Source: a virus
Direction: 5' to 3' (one strand)
Virus record (IMG/VR): IMGVR_UViG_3300034072_002254
Coordinates: 1 to 37,953 of that record
DNA: 37,953 bases
Numbering within the stretch: the first letter of the stretch is position 1; the number at the start of each line of letters is the position of its first letter. Made by a program: the position numbers and the translations under genes. Of the stretch, positions 31,393 to 37,953 are shown one piece after another. The notes beneath the pieces were generated by a model. The model was given only the letters and a program-made list of their open reading frames with translations, was not told the DNA's origin and did no database searches.

Positions 31393-33158
31393 TGAACCCA
31401 GCACTGATAGAGGCTCTACAGTCCGTTGCCCGCGCTGCCGAGGCAGCGGGGCATGGGCAAAAGAATGCCGTTTATCAGCAAGCGGCGCAACACATGGGCA
31501 TGTCGCTCGCGACACTGCATCGCAAATTAAAAGAGGTGACTTTTGTGAAAACCCGTAAGCAACGCAGCGATGCAGGCACCAGCCAACTCACCTTTGAAGA
31601 AGCAAAAATTATTAGCGGCTACCTCATGGAAAGCCACCGCAAAAATGAAAAGCGTTTGGCGAGCGTGAAAACCGCGCTGGAAGTGTTACGCGCTAATAAT
31701 TTAGTTCGCGCTGAAGGTGTAGACAAAAACACCGGCGAAATGCGCCCGCTGAGTGTGGATGCCGTTACGCGCGCGCTCTACAAATTTCGCTTGCACCCGG
31801 AGCAATTAAACCGCCCCACACCAAAAATGACTATGGCCAGTTTGCACCCAAATCATGTGTGGCAAATAGACCCTTCGCTTTGCGTTTTGTATTACCTGCC
31901 TAGCAAAAAAGGCGAAGCATTGCAAGTAATGAGCGAGAAAGAATTCTACAAAAATAAGCCAGAAAATATTGTGCGCGTAGAAAAAGAACGCGTGTGGCGT
32001 TACGTGATTACCGACCACGCCAGCGGCTGGATTTTTGTGCACTACGTTCCCGGTGCAGAAACCGGAAAAAATTTGGTGGACAGCTTTATTACTGCAACGC
32101 AAAAGCGCCACCCAAAAGACCCTGTGCATGGCATTCCATTTATGGTGATGGTTGACCCAGGCAGCGCGAACACCGGCGCCGTATTTAAAAACCTGTGCGA
32201 AGCACTAAACATTATTTTGCAGGTAAACCAACCAGGTCAGCCATGGGCGAAGGGCCAAGTAGAAAAGGCCAACGACATTGTTGAATGCGAGTTTGAGCAT
32301 CGCATAAAACTGATGACGAACCCACCAACGTGCTTGGAAGAACTGAATATTGCCAGCGCGAATTGGATGCGTTGGTTTAACTCAACTCAAATTCACACGC
32401 GCCACAACCAAACGCGTTATTCCGCATGGGCGCGCATTACTGAAGAGCAATTAATTATTGCACCACCTGCCAACGTGTTACGCGAGCTGAGCTATTCAGC
32501 ACCTGAACCACGCACTGTATCGGCGTTGCTCACTATTGAATTCAAAGGCAAGGAATACAGCGTTAAAGATGTGCCAGGTGTTGAAGTGAAAGAAAAAGTT
32601 TTGGTCACGATAAATCCGTGGCGCGATGACGGCAGCATTCAATTGATTACGCTGAATGCGCATGGCCAAAAAATCATTCATGTATTGGAGCCAGTTAAAA
32701 AAGATGACTTCGGCTTCCCGATGGATGCGCCGGTACTTGGCACTGAATACAAGCGTCATGCGGACTCTGCAATCGACACTAACCGCAAAGCCATTGAGCG
32801 CTTGGTGATGGATGCCGCAACCGATGAAGAGGCCAAACAAAACCGCAAAGGTAAAAAAGTCCCATTCGCTGGCCGCATCGACCCGATGAAAAACATCACC
32901 GACACTACACTGCCGGATTACATACCCAAGCGCGGTACCGAGAGCGATTTAATCGCACCACAGGTGCAAAGCATTGTGCTCACTCACGCTGCCGCCGCGA
33001 AAAAACTCATCGCGAAATTAGGTGATGCCTGGAAAGGCTCCGAACATTTCGCGTGGTTAAAACAACGATACATCGATGGGGTTCCTGAAGACGAATTGGA
33101 CGGAATCGTCCAACAACTGCAGCAAGTGCAAGCCGCGCCGCTGCGTTTAATTAAATAG
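31392..33158 (+). CDS. DDE transposase, Mu A / TnsB-like (BcepMu type)
   Basis: A 588-residue protein that cuts and joins phage ends, starting at ATG 31392 (overlapping the previous TAA, SD AGGAAG). The catalytic residues are D160 (VWQID), D255 (VMVDPGSANTG) and E291 (AKGQVEKANDIVE), with 35 residues between D255 and E291, the retroviral-integrase-type DD(35)E spacing. The N-terminus has an HTH-like region (YQQAAQHMGMSLATLHRKLK); the C-terminal part (FKGKEYSVKDVPGVEVKEKV) fits the Mu transposase C-terminal beta domain. Confidence 0.95.
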   Translation: MNPALIEALQSVARAAEAAGHGQKNAVYQQAAQHMGMSLATLHRKLKEVTFVKTRKQRSDAGTSQLTFEEAKIISGYLMESHRKNEKRLASVKTALEVLRANNLVRAEGVDKNTGEMRPLSVDAVTRALYKFRLHPEQLNRPTPKMTMASLHPNHVWQIDPSLCVLYYLPSKKGEALQVMSEKEFYKNKPENIVRVEKERVWRYVITDHASGWIFVHYVPGAETGKNLVDSFITATQKRHPKDPVHGIPFMVMVDPGSANTGAVFKNLCEALNIILQVNQPGQPWAKGQVEKANDIVECEFEHRIKLMTNPPTCLEELNIASANWMRWFNSTQIHTRHNQTRYSAWARITEEQLIIAPPANVLRELSYSAPEPRTVSALLTIEFKGKEYSVKDVPGVEVKEKVLVTINPWRDDGSIQLITLNAHGQKIIHVLEPVKKDDFGFPMDAPVLGTEYKRHADSAIDTNRKAIERLVMDAATDEEAKQNRKGKKVPFAGRIDPMKNITDTTLPDYIPKRGTESDLIAPQVQSIVLTHAAAAKKLIAKLGDAWKGSEHFAWLKQRYIDGVPEDELDGIVQQLQQVQAAPLRLIK

Positions 33159-33213
33159 CCAATTGGCTGCCAGGGCATAGCGTAATTGCCCGACAATTTT
33201 CGGAGTTACAAAC

Positions 33214-34392
33214 ATGCTTGTTCTAAAAAAGACACTGAATGAATTGGGGTTGCTACAAACCAACCTCGCAATAGCCTGCGATATGAGCAATGCCACCATT
33301 GCACAGCTGCTCAACCACGGCCTGTGGCCAAAAACAGAAGAAAAGGCAAAGGAATTGCGCGAAAAAATCATGAATTTTCTCAAGCAGTACAACGCAGATA
33401 ACGATTCGGTTTTTGATGTTATTGAAGCGGAACCGATGAAGCATTTGCAAGCAATGCCAAAAGCGCTAACCACTAAAGATATTAAAAAACAGTCCGAGGA
33501 GGACGACCATATGCTGTTACGCAAACAGTCTTTAACCCCTAAAGCCAAACAACAATTTGGCCTAATGCGTGACCCGTTTACGGATTTGCGCAGCGCCGAT
33601 GATATGTGGGTAAGCCCTGACATTCGCTACGTTCGTGAGTGCATAGCTCACACCGCGAAACACGGTGGATTTACAGCGGTGATTGGTGAAAGTGGAAGCG
33701 GTAAATCTTCTATTGCGATTGATTTGGAACAGCGCATTGAAGATGAAGGTCTGCCGATTATTTTGGTTAAGCCTTATGTGTTAGCAGCTGAAGAAACGGA
33801 AACCAAAGGCACCGTTTTGAAGTCCGCCCATATTGCAGAAGCCATTCTGCGCAAGCTGACGCCGAATGCACCTATGCGTATTTCACCTATGGCGCGTTTT
33901 ACTCAAGTCCACAACGCGCTCATTAACAGCCACAAGAGTGGTTACAGCATTTGCATCCTGCTCGAAGAAGCGCACTCCATGCCAACCACCACGCTGCGCC
34001 ACTTCAAACGCCTGCTGGAATTACGCATTGGTTTTACGCCTTTGGTCAGTGCAGTGTTGATTGGTCAGCCTGAATTAAAAATAAAACTGGATGAACGCAA
34101 TGCGGAGGTGCGTGAAATTGTTCAGCGCTGTGAAGTGATCACGCTCAACCCTATGCGCCCTGAATTGGTTGAAGATTTTTTGCGTCATCGCTTTGCGCGC
34201 GCGGGTGCAAAGGTGGAAAACGTGATCGACCAAACCGGTATTAACCGCATTGCTGAGCGCTTGGTGTCGCGCGCAGGTGAAAGCCAGTTGTATCCACTCG
34301 CCATCGGTAATTTTGTGCTCGCCGCCATGAACATCGCAGCAAACATTGGTGTGCCGGTAATTGATGCATCAATCATTGATGAGGTGATGTGA
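33214..34392 (+). CDS. AAA+ transposition ATPase, Mu B / TnsC-like
   Basis: A 392-residue protein, ATG 33214 with GGAG 8 nt upstream. Walker A GESGSGKSS (158-166) and Walker B ILLEEAH (248-254). The N-terminus is an HTH domain (TNLAIACDMSNATIAQLLNH). It is of the ExeA/TnsC type found next to BcepMu transposases; it selects and delivers target DNA to the transposase. Directly downstream of the transposase gene. Confidence 0.93.
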   Translation: MLVLKKTLNELGLLQTNLAIACDMSNATIAQLLNHGLWPKTEEKAKELREKIMNFLKQYNADNDSVFDVIEAEPMKHLQAMPKALTTKDIKKQSEEDDHMLLRKQSLTPKAKQQFGLMRDPFTDLRSADDMWVSPDIRYVRECIAHTAKHGGFTAVIGESGSGKSSIAIDLEQRIEDEGLPIILVKPYVLAAEETETKGTVLKSAHIAEAILRKLTPNAPMRISPMARFTQVHNALINSHKSGYSICILLEEAHSMPTTTLRHFKRLLELRIGFTPLVSAVLIGQPELKIKLDERNAEVREIVQRCEVITLNPMRPELVEDFLRHRFARAGAKVENVIDQTGINRIAERLVSRAGESQLYPLAIGNFVLAAMNIAANIGVPVIDASIIDEVM

Positions 34393-34682
34393 TGAGCCAG
34401 GAAATGTTCTGCCCGCACGCAGAGCGCCTCATGGCAGCGGCCAGCTGTGTGCAAATGCTAAGTGAAGCTGGGCACAAACTTATTTCGGTCAATGTGACCG
34501 ATAAAGATGCGGTGATATCCATTAACTACACACCAAAAACCAAATCGCTTGATGGTAAATCGGCTGGCGTGATTTGTATTAAAGGTGCTTATTTTTTTGT
34601 TTATCAGAAAGCCATTGCCGGTGTTTTGGTTCGCTGGTTGGAGCCATACCACGATGCGCAAATTATCCGGAGGCTGCACTAA
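34392..34682 (+). CDS. Small early protein after the transposition ATPase, unknown
   Basis: A 96-residue product from ATG 34392 (TGATG with the ATPase stop, GAGGTG upstream). Helical N-terminus with cysteines (HAERLMAAASCVQMLSEAG), then beta strands (ISVNVTDKDAVISINYTPKT). No family recognised. Overlaps the following start by one base. Confidence 0.72.
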   Translation: MSQEMFCPHAERLMAAASCVQMLSEAGHKLISVNVTDKDAVISINYTPKTKSLDGKSAGVICIKGAYFFVYQKAIAGVLVRWLEPYHDAQIIRRLH

Positions 34683-34873
34683 TGGATGTTCAACGCTATC
34701 AGAAGCAAGACCTCTCTGCCGCCATGAATTTGATGAATATCCACATGGCCAAGTTGACCAAAGCGGTTGAAGCAAGCAGCTACCCTGAAGCATGCAGCGC
34801 GCTGCGTGCGATTCAGGATGAATGCAATAACGCGAGCAAAGTGGCCTCGCACTTGAATGATCAACGGAGGTAG
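34682..34873 (+). CDS. Small helical early protein, unknown
   Basis: A 63-residue helical protein (LSAAMNLMNIHMAKLTKAVE, CSALRAIQDECNNASKVASH). ATG 34682 overlaps the previous stop with GGAGG about 9 nt upstream. Two nucleotides separate it from the DUF3164 gene. Not recognised. Confidence 0.68.
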   Translation: MDVQRYQKQDLSAAMNLMNIHMAKLTKAVEASSYPEACSALRAIQDECNNASKVASHLNDQRR

Positions 34874-34875
34874 GT

Positions 34876-35493
34876 ATGACACAGGTACCAGAAGGCTATA
34901 AAGAAGATGGATCGGGCGCGCTGCGCCCGGTCTCCACCATCAAACAAATTGATTTGCTGCGCGATGAATTAGTGCAAAAGATTGTTACGCGCGCGGCAGA
35001 TTTGAATGCACAACTGAAGGCATTCAAGCAAGAAGCATTGGCTGAAATTACCGCATTTATTGAGCTGAGCGCCGCTGAGCATGATGTAAAGCTGGGCGGG
35101 CAAAAAGGCAATGTGACGCTCACCAGTTTTGATGGCCAATTCAAAGTGCTACGCGCCAACCATGATTCTATTTCGTTCAATGAGCAGATCCACGCGGCAA
35201 AAGAATTGATCGACGAATGCCTGCGTGATTGGACGGGGCGCCCTGGCATTCCGCAAGGCTTAGTTGCCATCGTCAACACCGCGTTTAAACGCAATGCGAA
35301 TGGCGACATCAGCGTGAGCCGCATTATGGATCTGCGCACCTATGACATCGCCGATGAACGCTGGAAAAAAGCCATGAATATCATCGCCGATAGCATCCGC
35401 GTACTGGGCACCATCACTTACTTACGCATTCAAAAACGCGTTGACCGCAGCGATAAGTATTTGAATGTCCCTCTTGATATTGCGGGGGTGTGA
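34876..35493 (+). CDS. DUF3164 protein
   Basis: A 205-residue protein matching DUF3164 of Mu-like phages: AALNAQL-type helix near the start (DELVQKIVTRAADLNAQLKA), LTSFDGQFKVLRANHDSI, and VRVLGTITYLRIQKR-like C-terminus. ATG 34876 with GGAGG upstream. Lies in the replication/early block; function in the family is not defined, possibly linked to host takeover or DNA replication. Confidence 0.88.
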   Translation: MTQVPEGYKEDGSGALRPVSTIKQIDLLRDELVQKIVTRAADLNAQLKAFKQEALAEITAFIELSAAEHDVKLGGQKGNVTLTSFDGQFKVLRANHDSISFNEQIHAAKELIDECLRDWTGRPGIPQGLVAIVNTAFKRNANGDISVSRIMDLRTYDIADERWKKAMNIIADSIRVLGTITYLRIQKRVDRSDKYLNVPLDIAGV

Positions 35494-35720
35494 GCGTGAG
35501 TGACGATGTTGATGTAGCAAACAAATTAGCTGATGACGCAGTTGCCCGCGCCTTGGCTAATCGCGTCCAAACTGTTGTAACTGTTCGCCCAATTGATTGC
35601 TCAGAGTGCGGTGATCCAATCGAACCAAAACGCCGCGAAGTGGTTGCCGGTACCGAACATTGTTCAGAGTGTGCAAAGTATTTTGCAGAGCGTGATCGGT
35701 TTAATAACGGGGGGCGTTGA
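35490..35720 (+). CDS. TraR/DksA-like zinc-finger protein
   Basis: A 76-residue protein with four cysteines, Cys37-x2-Cys40 and Cys58-x2-Cys61 (CSECGDPIEP, HCSEC), and an N-terminal acidic helix like TraR, which binds RNA polymerase through the secondary channel. GTG 35490 overlaps the upstream stop; GTG 35496 is an alternative. It may shift host transcription toward the phage. Confidence 0.82.
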   Translation: MSVSDDVDVANKLADDAVARALANRVQTVVTVRPIDCSECGDPIEPKRREVVAGTEHCSECAKYFAERDRFNNGGR

Positions 35721-35721
35721 G

Positions 35722-36402
35722 ATGGCCGACGATAAAATTTTAGACAAAATTAAAAAATGCTTGGCATTGGCTAAATCATCCAATGCCAATGAAGCGCAAA
35801 TTGCATTGCGTCAAGCGCGCAAGCTAATGGAACAACACAACATTGAGTTTGCCGATGTGCAAGCATCGGTGGTAACTGAATCCTCCAGACTGATTAGTGC
35901 GAAACCTCCCACTTGGGCGTGGAAGCTTGCCCATGTTTCTGCTGGTGCCTTTGGCTGTGATTTTATTGGCGTAGAGACTTGGAAGGGGGTGCAGTTTCGC
36001 TTTATCGGTATTGATAGTTTCCCTGAATTATCAAGCTATGCGTTTGATGTGCTGTCTCGCCAATTAAAAAAAGCGCGTAGTGAGTATGTAGGTTCGTTGA
36101 AGCGCTGCAAGCTATCAACCAAACGCCGCCGTGGTGATGAATTTGCAGATGCCTGGGTTAATTCGGTTTATCAATTGATTGCTGATTTCGCCGGCGCCGA
36201 TGAAGAGGTTGTATTGCAAATTGAAGCATACAAAACCAAAACCTATCCAGATTTAATGACTACGCCGATGAAAACACGCAAGAGAAATGCGCGTGATGTA
36301 GAGGCACGTTACGCAGGCCATCGCGCGGGAAAATCCGCGTCACTGCATAAGGCTATGGGTGCTGATCAACGAACTGCAATTGGTCACTCTGGAGCTAATT
36401 AA
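35722..36402 (+). CDS. DUF2786 protein
   Basis: A 226-residue protein starting ATG 35722. The N-terminal DUF2786 domain (KIKKCLALAKSSNANEAQIA, LRQARKLMEQHNIEFADV) is clear; the middle (KLAHVSAGAFGCDFIG, VQFRFIGID) fits the usual second domain, and the basic C-terminus follows. Common in Mu-like phages near DUF3164; no established function. Confidence 0.87.
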   Translation: MADDKILDKIKKCLALAKSSNANEAQIALRQARKLMEQHNIEFADVQASVVTESSRLISAKPPTWAWKLAHVSAGAFGCDFIGVETWKGVQFRFIGIDSFPELSSYAFDVLSRQLKKARSEYVGSLKRCKLSTKRRRGDEFADAWVNSVYQLIADFAGADEEVVLQIEAYKTKTYPDLMTTPMKTRKRNARDVEARYAGHRAGKSASLHKAMGADQRTAIGHSGAN

Positions 36403-36404
36403 TA

Positions 36405-36941
36405 ATGCCGCCACTAACAGCAATCACCTTTGATTGGCGCCCAGGCGAGGCAACTTACCATCACCTGGCACAACTCAGCATCCCTCGCTCATTTATAGAG
36501 GATCAGGTGGCCGAGTTTGTTTTGTACTGGCAAGAGCGCGGCCAGCAAAACCATAGTTGGAACGCAAAGTTTGCCAAGCACGTGCTGCACGAGTGGCGCT
36601 TGCATGAAGTCAATCAGGCAAAGCAGCAAGCAGTAAAGCCGCTAACTGCGATGACCAGCGACTGGAAACCCAGCAATAAAGCGACCGATTTTTTGCTGAA
36701 GGCAGGTATGAGTACTGCGTTTATCGAGGAATGCACCGCGTCATTTGTTTTGTACTGGCAAGAGACGGGAGCATTGCACAACACCTGGAATAGTAAGTTT
36801 GTTGGGCACTGCCAGTATCACTGGAATCAGCAGAATAAAGCCGCCGCCATCGCCCTATACCGCGCGACTAACGCCAATGATGCAACCCGTGGTAGCTCGC
36901 TAACGAATCAACTAACTGACAGATCCTGGGCGAACAAATAG
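36405..36941 (+). CDS. Tandem DnaT-like DNA-binding domain protein
   Basis: A 178-residue protein with two copies of a DnaT-like domain: W11 to W64 and W87 to W140. Each has the pattern W(R/K)P, then FIE(D/E), FVLYWQE (38-44 and 114-120), a central SW/TWN (W52 and W128), and KF..H....W. DnaT is the primosome factor that helps load DnaB. A phage that replicates by transposition needs PriA-dependent restart, so this may help recruit the replisome. ATG 36405, GGAG upstream. Confidence 0.85.
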   Translation: MPPLTAITFDWRPGEATYHHLAQLSIPRSFIEDQVAEFVLYWQERGQQNHSWNAKFAKHVLHEWRLHEVNQAKQQAVKPLTAMTSDWKPSNKATDFLLKAGMSTAFIEECTASFVLYWQETGALHNTWNSKFVGHCQYHWNQQNKAAAIALYRATNANDATRGSSLTNQLTDRSWANK

Positions 36942-36948
36942 GTGGTTT

Positions 36949-37167
36949 ATGCATAGCGCAAAGATTGATCGCAGTAAGCGGTTACAGCGGGTTGATGCAC
37001 TGCTGGCCGATGGCAAGGAATACAGCACAATGGATATCGTGCATACGGCGCAGGTGTGTGCAGTGAATAGCATCATCGCCGAGCTGCGCGCCAATGGCCG
37101 TGCTATCGCCTGCCGCCGTGACAAACACATCTGGTATTACCGGAGGACTGATTGTGCAAAAGCCTAA
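36949..37167 (+). CDS. Small HTH-type protein
   Basis: A 72-residue protein, ATG 36949 with AGGTGG upstream. HTH-like: STMDIVHTAQVCAVNSIIAE then LRANGRAIACRRDKHIWYY, the look of a winged helix. Overlaps the GemA-like start by 14 nt. Confidence 0.7.
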   Translation: MHSAKIDRSKRLQRVDALLADGKEYSTMDIVHTAQVCAVNSIIAELRANGRAIACRRDKHIWYYRRTDCAKA

Positions 37168-37588
37168 TATTGAAGCGCGCCGCAAGCAGCTTATTAAATT
37201 GATCCACGTTGGTCGCCGTGAGCTGGGTATGCAAGACGATGATTACCGCGCGATGCTGGCGAATATTCCGCAATTGGAAGGGGCTACCAGCTCCGCGAAG
37301 TTACCAATTCCAAAACTCAAGCTGGTTTTGGAAACCCTAAAAGCCAAAGGGTTTAAGGTTGTTCCAAAAGGTAGAACCCCGCAACGCAAACTGGCTGACG
37401 ACCCGCAAAGTAAGCTGATTAGGCACCTCTGGCTAAGCCTGCATAGCGCTGGCAAGGTGCGTGATTCATCTGAGAAGGCGCTGAATAGCTATGTGGCTCG
37501 TTTAACCAAGGTTGATCAGTTGCAATGGCTTGATCGCAAGCAGGCGGCCACAGTTATTGAATCGCTAAAGTCTTGGCTGGAGAGGTAG
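37154..37588 (+). CDS. gemA: GemA-like regulator, DUF1018 / Mu gp16
   Basis: A 144-residue product starting at GTG 37154 with CGGAGG 7 nt upstream; the open frame extends further but lacks an SD. Features typical of DUF1018: RKQLIKLIHVGRRELGMQDD, DDYRAMLANI, and QSKLIRHLWLSLHSAGKVRD. In Mu, GemA affects host gene expression and DNA supercoiling. Located just before the Mor-family gene, as in Mu-like phages. Confidence 0.88.
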   Translation: MQKPNIEARRKQLIKLIHVGRRELGMQDDDYRAMLANIPQLEGATSSAKLPIPKLKLVLETLKAKGFKVVPKGRTPQRKLADDPQSKLIRHLWLSLHSAGKVRDSSEKALNSYVARLTKVDQLQWLDRKQAATVIESLKSWLER

Positions 37589-37596
37589 TTATATAA

Positions 37597-37953
37597 ATGA
37601 AGAACTCAGCTATGGAGCTTCGCCGCGATGCGTTCTTGGATGACCTGTCTGGTCAGGTCGCTATCGTGTTGCGGGAGCTAAATATAGATGAGGCAAAGGC
37701 CGAGATCGCAGCGGCGGAAGTGACAGCAAAGGTTGTCGCCAACTTTGGCGGGCAGCAGCTGTATATCCCAAAAGATTACACCCACAAATCTCAGGAGCGC
37801 GCCCTGGCAATCTATGAGGCTTGCAACGGTAGGAATCACTCGGAAGTCGCCCGGCAGTTCGATATCTCCGAGCGCTCCGTGTACCGGATCTATAAGCGCA
37901 TCCATGCCCAAATAATCGCCCGTAACCAGTGCGATATGTTCAATTCTCACTAG
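37597..37953 (+). CDS. mor: Mor/C-family late transcription activator
   Basis: A 118-residue protein (Mu Mor 129, C 140). The N-terminal dimerisation part has VTAKVVANFGGQQLYIPKDY; the C-terminal HTH has NHSEVARQFDISERSVYRIY (about residues 85-105). Only one Mor/C gene is seen, at the end of the early operon, so it probably turns on the late genes itself. The palindromes TTTTGAC-N4-GTCAAAA ahead of three late units are its likely targets. GAGAGG lies about 11 nt before ATG 37597; an ATG five codons in is also possible. Confidence 0.9.
   Translation: MKNSAMELRRDAFLDDLSGQVAIVLRELNIDEAKAEIAAAEVTAKVVANFGGQQLYIPKDYTHKSQERALAIYEACNGRNHSEVARQFDISERSVYRIYKRIHAQIIARNQCDMFNSH

Noticed and set aside
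1-37953. tRNA genes, CRISPR arrays, insertion sequences and attachment sites
   Set aside because: None could be supported. The phage ends lie outside the window, since both edges coincide with gene ends.

Overview
This window is almost the whole of a transposable (Mu-like) prophage from a gram-negative bacterium, most likely a gammaproteobacterium. Host assignment is inference from gene content and moderate GC. Two divergent transcription units face away from a switch at about 28.65 kb. The repressor and all late genes run leftward (minus strand, 28.65 kb down to 1). The early, transposition and regulatory genes run rightward (28.73 to 37.95 kb). The head genes follow the Mu order. The early module has the BcepMu-type makeup: a gp16-type DNA-binding protein, a DDE transposase, an AAA+ partner, and a late activator at the far end. 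The tail looks non-contractile: there is a tail tube, a tape measure and tip proteins, but I see no sheath and no Mu-type baseplate set. Both window edges coincide with stop codons, so the phage termini and target-site duplication are outside the window.

Leftward, in transcription order: the repressor; a small protein sharing a motif with the repressor; a lipoprotein; a RexA/RexB-like pair; a lysis cassette (holin-like protein, transglycosylase, Rz/Rz1-like spanins); Mu gp25/26/27-like proteins; terminase; portal; an F-like head protein with a probable PBECR2 nuclease-type tail; a G-like protein; protease with a nested scaffold start; decoration and major capsid proteins; head-tail connectors; tail tube; tape measure; tail-tip proteins; then com and an adenine methylase. 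Two small genes at 25.43-25.70 kb run the other way between rexB and the lysis cassette.

Rightward: the gp16-type protein; a Mor-N-like ORF overlapped by an antisense gene; several small regulators; a DUF3102-like protein; transposase; AAA+ ATPase; DUF3164; a TraR/DksA-like zinc-finger protein; DUF2786; a tandem DnaT-like protein; a small HTH-like protein; GemA-like protein; and a Mor/C-family activator.

The most notable observations are these. (1) A repressor-rexA-rexB order as in lambda, but in a Mu-like prophage. (2) Three palindromes TTTTGAC-N4-GTCAAAA, each exactly 21 nt upstream of a TAnnnT -10-like hexamer, lying upstream of the lysis genes, the protease/head genes and com-methylase. 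These match Mu Plys, PI and Pmom in position and give a candidate late regulon for the Mor/C protein. (3) A hairpin that would hide the Shine-Dalgarno (SD) sequence of the methylase, which suggests Com-dependent translation. (4) A strong early promoter with two GTGCAC palindromes filling its spacer.
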